From contig NZ_CP058529.1 in NCBI RefSeq assembly GCF_013401515.1, positions 2,914,001 through 2,978,000 of the forward strand: DNA of 64,000 nt, in the 5' to 3' direction. A program made the translations under genes and the position numbers. The stretch comes from Halorarum halophilum. Lineage in GTDB: Archaea > Halobacteriota > Halobacteria > Halobacteriales > Haloferacaceae. Of the stretch, positions 52,764 to 61,323 are shown piece after piece (the stretch's first letter is position 1; every line of letters begins with the position of its first letter). The notes under the pieces are model-generated. The model searched no databases. It was not told the origin of the DNA and saw only the letters and a program-made list of their open reading frames with translations.

Positions 52764-53003
52764 GTACGTTTGTCATGATTATGCATAAAGAACTTTCTGA
52801 GGTGAAATACTCGCTACATCTCCCAAGCCGGATACCGCTCGCTCACGTCTCGTCCGGAGCGTGCCGGCATCGCGGTCGAGCTGCGAGGGATGGACCACGC
52901 CCGGACGTGGGTTTCGGACGACCACCCACCGGGTCCCCAGACGGGACTCGTGGGGCCGACCGAAACGGGGTGAGTTTTCACCGGTCGGCGCTGACCACCT
53001 GCT

Positions 53004-53807
53004 ATGACCGACGAGGCCGCGCCGCCCGAGGTCGACCACGAGTCGGAGCTCCCGCGGGACCACCCGCGCTACCAGTCGCTCCTGACGCGCCACCGCATCG
53101 AGGAGGGCGTCGAGAAGGGTATCACCTCCACGCAGGGGCTCATCGCCGAGGGCCGCGGCGAGGCGTTCGACTACCTACTCGGCGAGGAGACGCTTCCGAG
53201 CGCGGACGCGGCCGCCCGGGCGGCGGCGGCCCACCTGCTGCTCGCCGAACATCCGGTGCTCTCGGTGAACGGCAACGTCGCCGCGCTCGTCCCGGCCGAG
53301 ATCGTCGACCTCGCGGAGGCGACCGACGCCGATATCGAGGTGAACCTGTTCAACCGGACCGAGGAGCGGATGGGGGCGATCGCCGACCACCTCCGCGAAC
53401 ACGGCGCCGACGAGGTGAAGGGACTCGCCGCGGACGGGCGCATCCCCGGACTGAACCACGAGCGGGCGAAGGTGGACGCCGACGGCATCGGCGCCGCCGA
53501 CGTCGTGCTCGTGCCGCTGGAGGACGGCGACCGGGCGGAGTCGCTCGGCGAACTCGGCAAGACGGAGATCGTCGTCGACCTGAACCCGATGTCCAGGTCG
53601 CCTCGGATGGCCGCCGTCCCAGTCATCGACAACATCATCCGCGCCGTGCCGAACATCACGCGTCACGCTCGTGAACTGGCCGACGCGCCGCGGGGGGAAC
53701 TCGAACGGATCGTCGAGGGGTTCGACAGCGAGGCCGCGCTTCGCGACGCGGAGCGCGCCATCCGCGAGGGAGACCTCGGGAAGCGCGACGGCAAGGATCA
53801 GGAGTGA
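53004..53807 (+). CDS. 4-phosphopantoate--beta-alanine ligase (phosphopantothenate synthetase)
   Basis: Joins phosphopantoate and beta-alanine, the second archaeal step to CoA. It has 267 residues, and the core contains HPRYQSLLTRHRIEEGVEKGITSTQGLIAEGRGEAFDYLLGE, VNGNVAALVP, and the C-terminal VIDNIIRAVPNITRHA, all signatures of this DUF137 family. A TATA-like TTTTCAC lies 28 nt before the ATG. It works with the pantoate kinase at 50097. Confidence 0.94.
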   Translation: MTDEAAPPEVDHESELPRDHPRYQSLLTRHRIEEGVEKGITSTQGLIAEGRGEAFDYLLGEETLPSADAAARAAAAHLLLAEHPVLSVNGNVAALVPAEIVDLAEATDADIEVNLFNRTEERMGAIADHLREHGADEVKGLAADGRIPGLNHERAKVDADGIGAADVVLVPLEDGDRAESLGELGKTEIVVDLNPMSRSPRMAAVPVIDNIIRAVPNITRHARELADAPRGELERIVEGFDSEAALRDAERAIREGDLGKRDGKDQE

Positions 53808-53906
53808 CGACTCACCGGTACCCTATCTCGCCGGAGCCGTTCTACCGAGGGGCGTCGCCGACCTGTTCGGCGACGGCGGCATCGACCATCTGATCTCCGA
53901 GGGAGA

Positions 53907-55034
53907 CTAGTCGAACCCCGAGATCAGCGTCACGAGCCACTGGGCCGGGTCGCCACGCTGTCGGACCTCCACGCGCTCGACCCACTTCACCCACTGGAAG
54001 CCGCGCCGTCCGGGAGCGACCAGCCGCGCCGGCGCGCCGTGGCCGTGGCTCAGGCGCTCCCCGCCGACCCGCGTCGCCAGCAGGGCGTCGCGTGCCTCCT
54101 CGACCGGGAGCGACCACCGGTAGCCCGTCACCGAGACGAACCTGACGTAGCGCGCCTCGCCGGAGGCGCCGGCCGACTCCAGGAGGTCGCCGACGCGGAC
54201 GCCGTCCCAGTTCTGGTGCGTGTACCAGCCGCTCGTGCAGTCGAGCGTCGCCTCCACCTGCGTGCCCTCCCCGCCGGAGTCGCCCGAACCGGCGGGGCCG
54301 GGGTCCACCTCGTCGTAACCGAGTTCAAGCGGTTCCTCGACCAGCCCTGCGACCGAGAGCGTCCACTCCTCGCGCTCGACCGGGTCGGGGTCGTCGGCGA
54401 CCCACGAGGTGACCGGGAACTCCCCGCCCTCAGTCTCCGCCCCGGAGAGGTCTGCCGTCGGCTTCGAGCCCGTGAACCGCCGGGTCGCGCCGCCGAGCAG
54501 GCGGTCGGTCGCCTCGCTGGCTTGCCAGGCGAGCGCGCCCCCGACGAGCAGCGCCCCGGTCCGCAGGGCCGCGCGCCTGTCGAGGTCGACGTCGCGGGGC
54601 GAGTGGTAGCGGGCGCCGAGGTGGACGAGCACCAGCGGGACGAGCACCAGCCCGAGCCCGATGTGGAGGTTCAGCGTCGTCCAGCCGAGGACGGGGATGT
54701 TGCCCCCGAGCACCCAAAACACGCCCGTCGCCAGCGCGGCGACCGCGACGACCGCCTGGAGCACCGAGAGCGGCGTGGCGCCGTCCCACGCGGCCGGCGT
54801 GCGCACGCGGCGGCGCACCCGCCACAGTTTGAACGCGAGCAGGCCCACGAGCGTCAGCCCGACCGTCGAGTGGAGCCAGAACACCCACTCGCCGTCGGGG
54901 GAGCCGACCGTGAACGAGAACAGCCCCGAGACGACCTGGAACGCGACGGTCGCCGCGAGCGCCCAGTCGACGACCCGCGGCGGTGGCTCCAGCCGCCGGA
55001 CGGCGGACGCGAGGCTCCCGGGGACCCCGTGCAT
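53907..55034 (-). CDS. Membrane-bound molybdopterin-dependent oxidoreductase with b-type cytochrome domain
   Basis: A 375-residue fusion. Residues 1-145 have four hydrophobic helices with His55, His124 and His138, like a small cytochrome b561/DUF4405-type domain. A further hydrophobic segment follows at 158-172. The rest is a sulfite-oxidase-fold Mo-cofactor domain, with the likely Mo ligand Cys266 in LDCTSGWYTHQNW, and SHGHGAPARLVAPGRRGFQWVKWVERVEV near the end. It should oxidise an external substrate (sulfite-like or methionine-sulfoxide-like) and pass electrons to the membrane. The start is the ATG at 55034. Confidence 0.88.
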   Translation of the reverse strand: MHGVPGSLASAVRRLEPPPRVVDWALAATVAFQVVSGLFSFTVGSPDGEWVFWLHSTVGLTLVGLLAFKLWRVRRRVRTPAAWDGATPLSVLQAVVAVAALATGVFWVLGGNIPVLGWTTLNLHIGLGLVLVPLVLVHLGARYHSPRDVDLDRRAALRTGALLVGGALAWQASEATDRLLGGATRRFTGSKPTADLSGAETEGGEFPVTSWVADDPDPVEREEWTLSVAGLVEEPLELGYDEVDPGPAGSGDSGGEGTQVEATLDCTSGWYTHQNWDGVRVGDLLESAGASGEARYVRFVSVTGYRWSLPVEEARDALLATRVGGERLSHGHGAPARLVAPGRRGFQWVKWVERVEVRQRGDPAQWLVTLISGFD

Positions 55035-55194
55035 AGGTGACGGGAGGCACCGGACGGGTTTAGTTCCGCTGTGGAAGCTGGGGCGTCGGAACGTCCTCAC
55101 GCGTGGCGAATCGGTCGACAACGGGACTACATCGACAGTAAAACTGACCGAAATCATCTCCTGGCTTAATGGGTCCGGGCGAGTATCGTTTCGT

Positions 55195-55644
55195 ATGTCG
55201 ATCGACGAGATACGTGAGTCCTCCCCGGATTTCATGACCGACGACCAGATGCGGGAGTTCCTGACGGAGGAGGGCGTCGGGGTCCTCGGACTCCTCGACG
55301 AGGGGGTTCCGTACCTCGTGCCGATGTCGTTCGGGTTCGACGGGGACTCGACGCTGTACTTCGTGTTCCTCCTGTTCGGAACCGAGAGCCGCAAGGAGAC
55401 GTTGAGCGATCGGGCGGGACAAGCGAGGTTCCTCGTCTACGACGCCGAGTCCGCGAACGAGTGGCGGAGTCTGAGCCTCACCGGTCCCCTCCGCGAGATC
55501 GAGGACGACGAGTGGACCGACCTCCGGGACGCCATGGAGAACGCGTGGCACCCGGACGTGTTCAGCGCCGCCGACCCCATGCGGGGCATTGAGGGGTACC
55601 GGCTCGAGATCGACGAGTGGACCGGAATACAGCACGGGTCGTAG
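55195..55644 (+). CDS. Pyridoxamine 5'-phosphate oxidase-like FMN-binding protein
   Basis: A 149-residue split-barrel flavoprotein. MTDDQMREFLTEEGVGVLGLLDEGVPYLVPMSFGFDGDSTLYF is the FMN-binding N-terminal half of this family; SRKETLSDRAGQARFLVYDAE follows. Such proteins may be flavin reductases or sense F420/FMN; the exact role is unknown. The ATG at 55195 gives a typical N-terminus. Confidence 0.87.
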   Translation: MSIDEIRESSPDFMTDDQMREFLTEEGVGVLGLLDEGVPYLVPMSFGFDGDSTLYFVFLLFGTESRKETLSDRAGQARFLVYDAESANEWRSLSLTGPLREIEDDEWTDLRDAMENAWHPDVFSAADPMRGIEGYRLEIDEWTGIQHGS

Positions 55645-55684
55645 CGCCGTCGACGGGCCGGTGGAGTCGAACCGACGTTGGTCG

Positions 55685-56836
55685 TTAGATCGTCTCCTCG
55701 ATCCGATCCAGCCCCAGTTCCAGTCGCTCCAGCGAGTTCGCGAACGACAGCCGAAGCTGTCCCCGTCCGGCGTCCCCGAAGCCGTCGCCCGGCGCGAGCA
55801 CAACGTCGCCGTCTTCGAGCAGACGCTTCGCCAGCGGGAGGCTCGCCTCGTCGGTATTGGGTTCGAGGAACGCGTAGAAGGCGCCCTCGGGACGCGGGGC
55901 AGTCACGCCGTCCATGCCCTCCAGCCGGTCGGCGACGTAGTCGCGTCGCTCCCGGAACGCCTCGTACATCTCCTCGACCGGGTCGCGCGGACCGGTGAGC
56001 GCAGCCAGCGCGCCGTGCTGGGCCATGGTCGGCGCACAGCAGGTCGTCGACTCGCGCACCTTCGTCGTCTCGTCGACGACGTCGGCGGTGCCCGCGAGCC
56101 AGCCGACCCGCCAGCCGGTCATCGCGAACGCCTTCGAGCAGGAGCCGACCGTGAGGACGTGCTCGGGGTTGCCCGTCATCGACGCGACCCCCTCCGGGTC
56201 GCGGTCGTAGGTGAGCGCACCGTACACCTCGTCGGAGATGACGTAGGCGTCGTGCTCGGCGGCCGCCTCGACGATGGCCCGGACCTCGTCGGGGTCGGCG
56301 ACGCGCCCGGTCGGGTTCGACGGCGAGCAGAGCACCACCGCGCCGGTGTCGGGGCCCATCCGGTCGATCACGCGCTCGGCGTCGAGGTCGTAGTCCGGCG
56401 CCGCCATCGGGACCTCGACGGGGTCGGCGTCGGCCAGTCGGGCCTGCGTCCAGTAGTTGGGCCACGCGGGCGATGGGATGAGCAGCTCCTCGCCCTGCTC
56501 GACGGTCGCGAGCACGGCGAGGTGGAGCGCCTCCATCCCCCCGGTCGTGACGAGGACCTCGTCGGGCGTCTGCTCGACGCCGTACTCCGCGTCGAGCGTG
56601 TCGGCGATGGCCTCGCGGAGTTCGAGCAGCCCCGCGTTCGAGGTGTAGTGGGTCGCGCCGCCACGTAGGGCATCGACCGCGGCCTCGGTGATGTGTTCGG
56701 GCGTGTCGAAGTCGGGTTCGCCGACCTCCAGGCGGACCGGGTCCCGCCCCTCGCGCTCGGCCTCGTCGGCGAGGTCGAACATCACTCGGATGCGGGAGCG
56801 GTCACAGGACCTGACGCGGGCTGTGGGTCTGGGCAT
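55685..56836 (-). CDS. PLP-dependent aminotransferase, class I/II
   Basis: A 383-residue cytoplasmic aminotransferase. The cofactor lysine is Lys235 in GSCSKAFAMTGWRVGW. PSPAWPNYW, PSNPTGRVAD and YVISDEVYGALTYD are further PLP-site signatures of the aspartate aminotransferase group. RLSFANSLERLELGLDRI ends the protein. The amino donor and acceptor cannot be told from the sequence. Confidence 0.93.
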   Translation of the reverse strand: MPRPTARVRSCDRSRIRVMFDLADEAEREGRDPVRLEVGEPDFDTPEHITEAAVDALRGGATHYTSNAGLLELREAIADTLDAEYGVEQTPDEVLVTTGGMEALHLAVLATVEQGEELLIPSPAWPNYWTQARLADADPVEVPMAAPDYDLDAERVIDRMGPDTGAVVLCSPSNPTGRVADPDEVRAIVEAAAEHDAYVISDEVYGALTYDRDPEGVASMTGNPEHVLTVGSCSKAFAMTGWRVGWLAGTADVVDETTKVRESTTCCAPTMAQHGALAALTGPRDPVEEMYEAFRERRDYVADRLEGMDGVTAPRPEGAFYAFLEPNTDEASLPLAKRLLEDGDVVLAPGDGFGDAGRGQLRLSFANSLERLELGLDRIEETI

Positions 56837-57225
56837 GGCCGGCTATTCGCGTGGGTCGCCGTAAAGCCCCGCATCCGGGTCGTCGTCGCCGATTCCGGGT
56901 GATCCACCCTCTGACACGAAGGTTTACATAATAAACTCTATAGTGCGATATGAAATCTCTCCGGCGACGCTTTAGTCGGGATGAACAATGACGTGCCGGA
57001 TCGCGATAAAACGGTGGTTTCGGGGCTCACCAAAACAAATTTCTGTATTCGAAGAAAGGGATTAAACTCGGACGGGAGAACATCTTGCGGAATATATGGA
57101 AAGTTGACGCGTCTATTAGTCGTATCGCGTTCCAGTTCGTCCTCGGCTGCTGGCTATGGTGGGCAGAAGTGGGGGCATTCGCCATCGAGCGACGTTGCGG
57201 CCTCCTCTAGGACGGGGAACGTCGC
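56837..57225. other. AT-rich intergenic region, no convincing gene
   Basis: This 389-bp gap is AT-rich from 56915 to 57120. A dyad at 56922-56936 encloses a TATA-like core. The only longer frame (56981-57364, plus) runs into the antisense of the next gene and is Ser/Gly-rich, so it is not called. A 13-codon frame (ATG at 56950) follows the dyad; it is probably chance. Confidence 0.5.
56922..56936. promoter_or_regulatory. TATA-containing inverted repeat
   Basis: GTTTA and TAAAC flank CATAA exactly, in an AT-rich island about 90 bp upstream of the aminotransferase. It could be a promoter overlapped by an operator, or a promoter for an unrecognised small RNA towards the right. Confidence 0.4.
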
Positions 57226-58257
57226 TCAATCCGCCGCCGCGTCCCCCACCAGTTCTGCGGGAGGTTCGCCGGGCAACCCGTCCCGGTCGTGCGGCGCCGA
57301 GAAGTCGATGTCTGGGCCGGTCGGTACGATGCGCTTCGGGTTCAGGCTCTCGTGCGACTTGTAGTAGTGGCGGGTGATGTGGTCCAGGTTCACCGTCCCC
57401 GCGACGCCGGGCGTCCCGAACACGTCCTTCGTGTACTCCCAGAGGTTCGGGTACTCGTGGATTGCACGGCGGTTGCACCGGAAGTGCGTGTGGTAGACGT
57501 GGTCGAAGCGGACGAGCGTCGCGAACAGCGCCACGTCGGCCTCGGTGAGGCGGTCGCCCGCGAGGTACCGGCGGTGGTCCAGGTGCTCCTCGTACTCGTC
57601 GAGCGCCTCGAACAGGTCATCGACCGCATCGTCGTACGCCGCCTGGGTGCCGGCGAAGCCGGCGCGGTAGACGCCGTTGTTGATTCGCGGGTAGACGTCG
57701 TCGATCAACTCGTCCACCTCCTCACGGTACCCCTCGGGGTAGAGGTCGACGCCGTTGCCGAGGTCGTGGAACGCGGTGTCGAGCATCCGCATGATCTCCT
57801 CGCTCTCGTTGTTCACGACCGTCTCGCGCTGGGTGTCCCAGAGCACCGGCACTGTTACGCGGCCGGTGTAGTCGGGATCGGCCTTCGTGTAGATGTCGCG
57901 GAGGTACCGCGCGCCGTAGAGCGGGTCGGGTTGGTCCTCGGAGAACTCCCACCCCTCGTTGTACCGTTCCGGTCGCGTGAGCGAGAGCGAGACCACGTCC
58001 TCCAGCCCCTTCAGCGCGCGCGTCATCGCGACGCGGTGGGCCCAGGGGCACGCCCGGTTGATGTAGACGTGGTACCTGTCCGGTTCTGCCGGGAAATCCG
58101 GGTTCTCGACCGGCTCCGCGTCCGGCCCGGGAACCGCGCCGTCGATCCAGTCCCGGAAGCTCGTCTCCTCCCGCTCGAACTCGCCGCCGTCGCCGGTGTC
58201 GCGGCGGACGTCCGTCCGCCACTCCCCGTCGACGAGCATGTTGGTCGCGTCGCTCAT
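57226..58257 (-). CDS. Glutathionyl-hydroquinone reductase-like protein (GST superfamily)
   Basis: A 343-residue protein of the YqjG/ECM4 family. The active Cys is in YHVYINRACPWAHRVAMTRALKGLEDVVSLS, followed by the second conserved stretch DPDYTGRVTVPVLWD and NNESEEIMRML. The C-terminal helical domain contains AGTQAAYDDAVDDLFEALDEYE and LTEADVALFATLVRFDHVYHTHF. In bacteria it reduces glutathionyl-hydroquinones. Haloarchaea use gamma-glutamylcysteine instead of glutathione, so the thiol partner should differ. The start MSDATNMLVDGEW is at 58257. Confidence 0.93.
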   Translation of the reverse strand: MSDATNMLVDGEWRTDVRRDTGDGGEFEREETSFRDWIDGAVPGPDAEPVENPDFPAEPDRYHVYINRACPWAHRVAMTRALKGLEDVVSLSLTRPERYNEGWEFSEDQPDPLYGARYLRDIYTKADPDYTGRVTVPVLWDTQRETVVNNESEEIMRMLDTAFHDLGNGVDLYPEGYREEVDELIDDVYPRINNGVYRAGFAGTQAAYDDAVDDLFEALDEYEEHLDHRRYLAGDRLTEADVALFATLVRFDHVYHTHFRCNRRAIHEYPNLWEYTKDVFGTPGVAGTVNLDHITRHYYKSHESLNPKRIVPTGPDIDFSAPHDRDGLPGEPPAELVGDAAAD

Positions 58258-58442
58258 TGTGACTCGTGTGGTGGTCGTTGGCGCTCCGACGGCAAAAACC
58301 CGCGTCGCTCGGGAGGGGCGACGACGCGGCGGTGCCGGGGCCCTGGAGGGCCGGCGTCGACGGGGTGAACCCGACCACCGTTTCAGGATGCCGTGGCCGA
58401 ATGAACCAAATGTTTGGGTCGAATCGGTAGCCGGTGCCCGTA

Positions 58443-60257
58443 ATGTCCGACCCCGATGCATCCGAGAACGAGACGGCGGTCAGGGACGCCGTCGAGCGCT
58501 CGCGGAGCGGCGCGCCGGCGGCGGGCCGGGTCGTCCGCGACCGGTTCTCGTCGGACGAGGTGTTCCAGCGGATCGTCGCCGCGGCCGACGAGGAGATAAC
58601 GTCCGGTAGCCGCGAACTGTTCTTCAGCGGGCTCGCGGGCGGCTTCGCCATCACCATCACGTTCATGCTGTACGTCTCGCTGTCGGCGACGACCGGCGGG
58701 GACCCCGTGGTGAGCGCCCTGCTGTACCCGCTCGGGTTCATCTACATCATCATCGGCGGCTACCAGCTGTACACCGAAAACACGCTCCCTCCGGTCGCGC
58801 TGACGCTCGAACGGCTCGCAAGCATTCCGGCCCTGCTGCGCAACTGGGTGGTCGTGATCAGCGGGAACGCCGCCGGCGGGGCCCTCGGGGCGACCGCGCT
58901 CGTCTTCGGCGGCGTGCTCTCACCGGAGGCGGCGACGGTGGCGGCGGAACTGGGCCAGCACGGCGTCGAAACCGGGTGGTGGCCCCTGTTCTCGAAGGCC
59001 GCGTTCGCCGGGCTAATCGTCGCAGGGGTCGTCTGGGTCGAGTACGCCTCCCAGGACACGATCTCCCGGCTCGTCGTCGTCTACCTCGCCTTCCTCGCCA
59101 TCCCCCTGGGGGGGCTGTACCACTCGGTCGTCTCGATCACCGAGATGGTGTACCTGGTCCTCCGGGGGGACCTCGCCGTGTTCGTCGGGTTCGTCGATTT
59201 CGTCCTCCCGGTCCTGCTCGGCAACACGGTCGGCGGGGTCATCCTCGTCACCGTCGTCAACTACTTCCAGACGACAGAGCGGCGCCTCGAGTCCGCGCGC
59301 TTTGAGGGCGCCGATCGGCAGCTCTCGCTCAAGGAGTGGCTCTTCGGCGGGCTGGTGGGGCAGTCGTACGTCCCGCTCGTCGACACTGCGGAGGAACCGA
59401 CGACCGACGACGGGGGGTACCGGGTACTTGTGCCGATCGCGAACCCGCGGACCGAGTCCAGGCTCGTGGAACTCGCGTGCACGCTCGCCGCCGAGAGGGA
59501 GGCCGCCACGGTCCACGTCGTCCACATCGTCCAGGTTCCCGACCGGTCCCCGGGTGGGTACGGCGCCGGGCAGAACCGGCGGATCGTCGCGGAGTCCGAG
59601 CGGCTGCTCGAGGACGTCCGCGAGACGGTGGGTACCTACGACGTCACCTGCGAAACCTCCACGATCGTCTCACACCGCTCGTTCGAGGCGGTGTTCAGGG
59701 TCGCCGAGCGCAGGGACACCGACCTCGTGATGCTTGGCTGGGGTGCCGACCGCCTGTGGGGTGCCGCACGACGGGACCGCCCGCTCCACGAACTCACGGG
59801 TCAGCTTCCCTGCGACTTCCTCGTGTTCAAGGATAGTGGAATTGACACTTCCCGGGTCCTGCTCCCCGTCACCGACTCCCCGCACTCGGACCTCTGTGCC
59901 GAGATCGCCAGGACGCTCCAGGCCGGAACGGGCGCCGAGGTCACGCTCCTGCACGTCGTCGACGATTCGGACGAGGTCGCGGCTGGGAAGCGCTTCCTCG
60001 TGGAGTGGGCCGCCGAGCACGACCTCGAGGATACCACGCCAGTGGTCGACGACTCCGGGGATCTCGAGGGGACCATCGCCCGGGAGGCGGCGGGCCACAC
60101 CATGCTGTTGATGGGGGCGACCGAACGAGGCCTGCTGTCGCGGCTCGTCCGCGACTCGCTCCACTACGACGTCGTGGACGAGGTGGACTGCTCGGTCCTG
60201 TTGGCGGAGCGGCCGATGGAGCGCGGGCTCGGAGAGCGCTTGCTGCCCCTGCGGTAG
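58443..60257 (+). CDS. Formate/nitrite transporter family protein fused to two USP domains
   Basis: A 604-residue membrane protein. Residues about 35-290 carry the FNT fold (about six helices: ELFFSGLAGGFAITITFMLYV, and NWVVVISGNAAGGALGATALV with the pore Asn-Ala-Ala signature). The C-terminal cytoplasmic half has two universal-stress-like domains (about 320-465 and 470-604; YRVLVPIANPRTESRLVELA, VLLPVTDSPHSDLCAEIA). FNT channels pass formate, nitrite or sulfide; the substrate is unclear. The start MSDPDASENE is at 58443. Confidence 0.93.
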   Translation: MSDPDASENETAVRDAVERSRSGAPAAGRVVRDRFSSDEVFQRIVAAADEEITSGSRELFFSGLAGGFAITITFMLYVSLSATTGGDPVVSALLYPLGFIYIIIGGYQLYTENTLPPVALTLERLASIPALLRNWVVVISGNAAGGALGATALVFGGVLSPEAATVAAELGQHGVETGWWPLFSKAAFAGLIVAGVVWVEYASQDTISRLVVVYLAFLAIPLGGLYHSVVSITEMVYLVLRGDLAVFVGFVDFVLPVLLGNTVGGVILVTVVNYFQTTERRLESARFEGADRQLSLKEWLFGGLVGQSYVPLVDTAEEPTTDDGGYRVLVPIANPRTESRLVELACTLAAEREAATVHVVHIVQVPDRSPGGYGAGQNRRIVAESERLLEDVRETVGTYDVTCETSTIVSHRSFEAVFRVAERRDTDLVMLGWGADRLWGAARRDRPLHELTGQLPCDFLVFKDSGIDTSRVLLPVTDSPHSDLCAEIARTLQAGTGAEVTLLHVVDDSDEVAAGKRFLVEWAAEHDLEDTTPVVDDSGDLEGTIAREAAGHTMLLMGATERGLLSRLVRDSLHYDVVDEVDCSVLLAERPMERGLGERLLPLR

Positions 60258-60343
60258 GGGCGCTCGCTCACCTTCGGTGCTCTGCCGCCGGGGCGACGGA
60301 GCGCCCCGCGTTCCGGACCATATTTTCGTCCTCAGACCACGGA

Positions 60344-60350
60344 ATTTATC
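60344..60350 (+). promoter_or_regulatory. TATA box of the zinc-binding microprotein
   Basis: ATTTATC lies about 30 nt before the ATG at 60377, consistent with a leaderless start. Confidence 0.5.
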
Positions 60351-60376
60351 ACGGATGCTGGGAAACGGCAGGTCGC

Positions 60377-60529
60377 ATGCGAGAGTGCAACAACTGTGGG
60401 TCGTCCGTCTCCGAGCAGTACGTCAGGGTGTTCGCGCCCGACGAGAGGGCGGGTCCGCGCGTGTGTCCCCACTGCGAGGACGTGGTCCGCGACGGCGCCG
60501 AGGTCCGCGAGGCGCGGGCGACGCGCTGA
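60377..60529 (+). CDS. Zinc-binding microprotein (about 50 residues, DUF7563-like)
   Basis: A 50-residue protein: MRECNNCGSSVSEQYVRVFAP followed by CPHCEDVVRDGAEVREARAT. Two CxxC pairs (CNNC and CPHC) form a rubredoxin-like zinc knuckle. I recall a haloarchaeal family of this layout but cannot give a function. Promoter and ATG agree on a leaderless transcript. Confidence 0.78.
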   Translation: MRECNNCGSSVSEQYVRVFAPDERAGPRVCPHCEDVVRDGAEVREARATR

Positions 60530-60630
60530 CGACGGACAGCGCCGACCGGCCTGGCCACCGGTCAGGGACGAACTGCTGATGGACCGGCCCTGGGGGGAGC
60601 GGCCACCGACGAACCGCGCTCGCCTGCCGG

Positions 60631-61287
60631 CTACCTGACGGTCCCCGCGCTCACCCGCGCGAACCCGCCGGCGAGCGTCCGTACGGTCACGTCCGTACAC
60701 CGCGCCCGGAGCGTCCGGTGAGCCGCCGCGACGCGGCCGTCGAGCACCGCCGTCGGGCTCTCGCTGAGGGACGTCGCGGTGCCCGGCGGCGAGCCGAGCC
60801 GGACGAACAGGCGAAAGCCCGGGTTGAGCGCGCGCCACCCGGGCCGCGTCGTCCGCGCGAGGTCGAGCAGCGCCAGGCGGCCGCCTGGTCCGACGAGGTC
60901 GGCCCAGGCCTCGACCGCCTCGGCCGGGTCGGCGAGCATCCCCGAGACGAACGCCGCACAGCAGGCGTCGACGCTCCCCGGTGTGATCGGCGGGCGCGTC
61001 GCGTCGGCGCGGACGAACGCCGCGCCGTCCGCCCGCTCCCGGTCCCACGCCACCGCGAGGACGCCCGGCGAGAAGTCGACGCCGACGTACCGGCCGGTCG
61101 GACCGACCCGCTCCCGGAGGTGGCGGTGGTTCGCGCCCGTGCCGCAGCCGAACTCGACGACGGCGTCGCCGGCATCGGGCGCGAGCGTGTCGGCGAGCGA
61201 CTCGCGGAGGTGCCCGACACCCGGGCCGTGCCGGGCGAGCGCGTCGTACAGCCCCGCGAACGTGGAATAGAACTCCGGCGCGTCCAT
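60631..61287 (-). CDS. Class I SAM-dependent methyltransferase
   Basis: A 218-residue protein. MDAPEFYSTFAGLYDALARH is followed by the SAM motif VVEFGCGTGANHRHLRER, acidic GVDFSP, and PITPGSVDACCAAFVSGMLADPAEAVEAWADLVGPGG, a small-molecule methyltransferase pattern. The substrate is unknown. It is the third gene in the dcd-ThiN regulator unit, 36 nt after the regulator. Confidence 0.88.
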   Translation of the reverse strand: MDAPEFYSTFAGLYDALARHGPGVGHLRESLADTLAPDAGDAVVEFGCGTGANHRHLRERVGPTGRYVGVDFSPGVLAVAWDRERADGAAFVRADATRPPITPGSVDACCAAFVSGMLADPAEAVEAWADLVGPGGRLALLDLARTTRPGWRALNPGFRLFVRLGSPPGTATSLSESPTAVLDGRVAAAHRTLRARCTDVTVRTLAGGFARVSAGTVR

Positions 61288-61323
61288 CGTCTCAGCGTCC
61301 CCCGTCCTCCCGATTCGGCCACA

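Noticed and set aside
56981-57364. Plus-strand frame of 127 codons after the AT-rich island.
   Set aside because: Its second half is antisense to the hydroquinone-reductase-like gene and its composition is Ser/Gly-rich, unlike haloarchaeal proteins.
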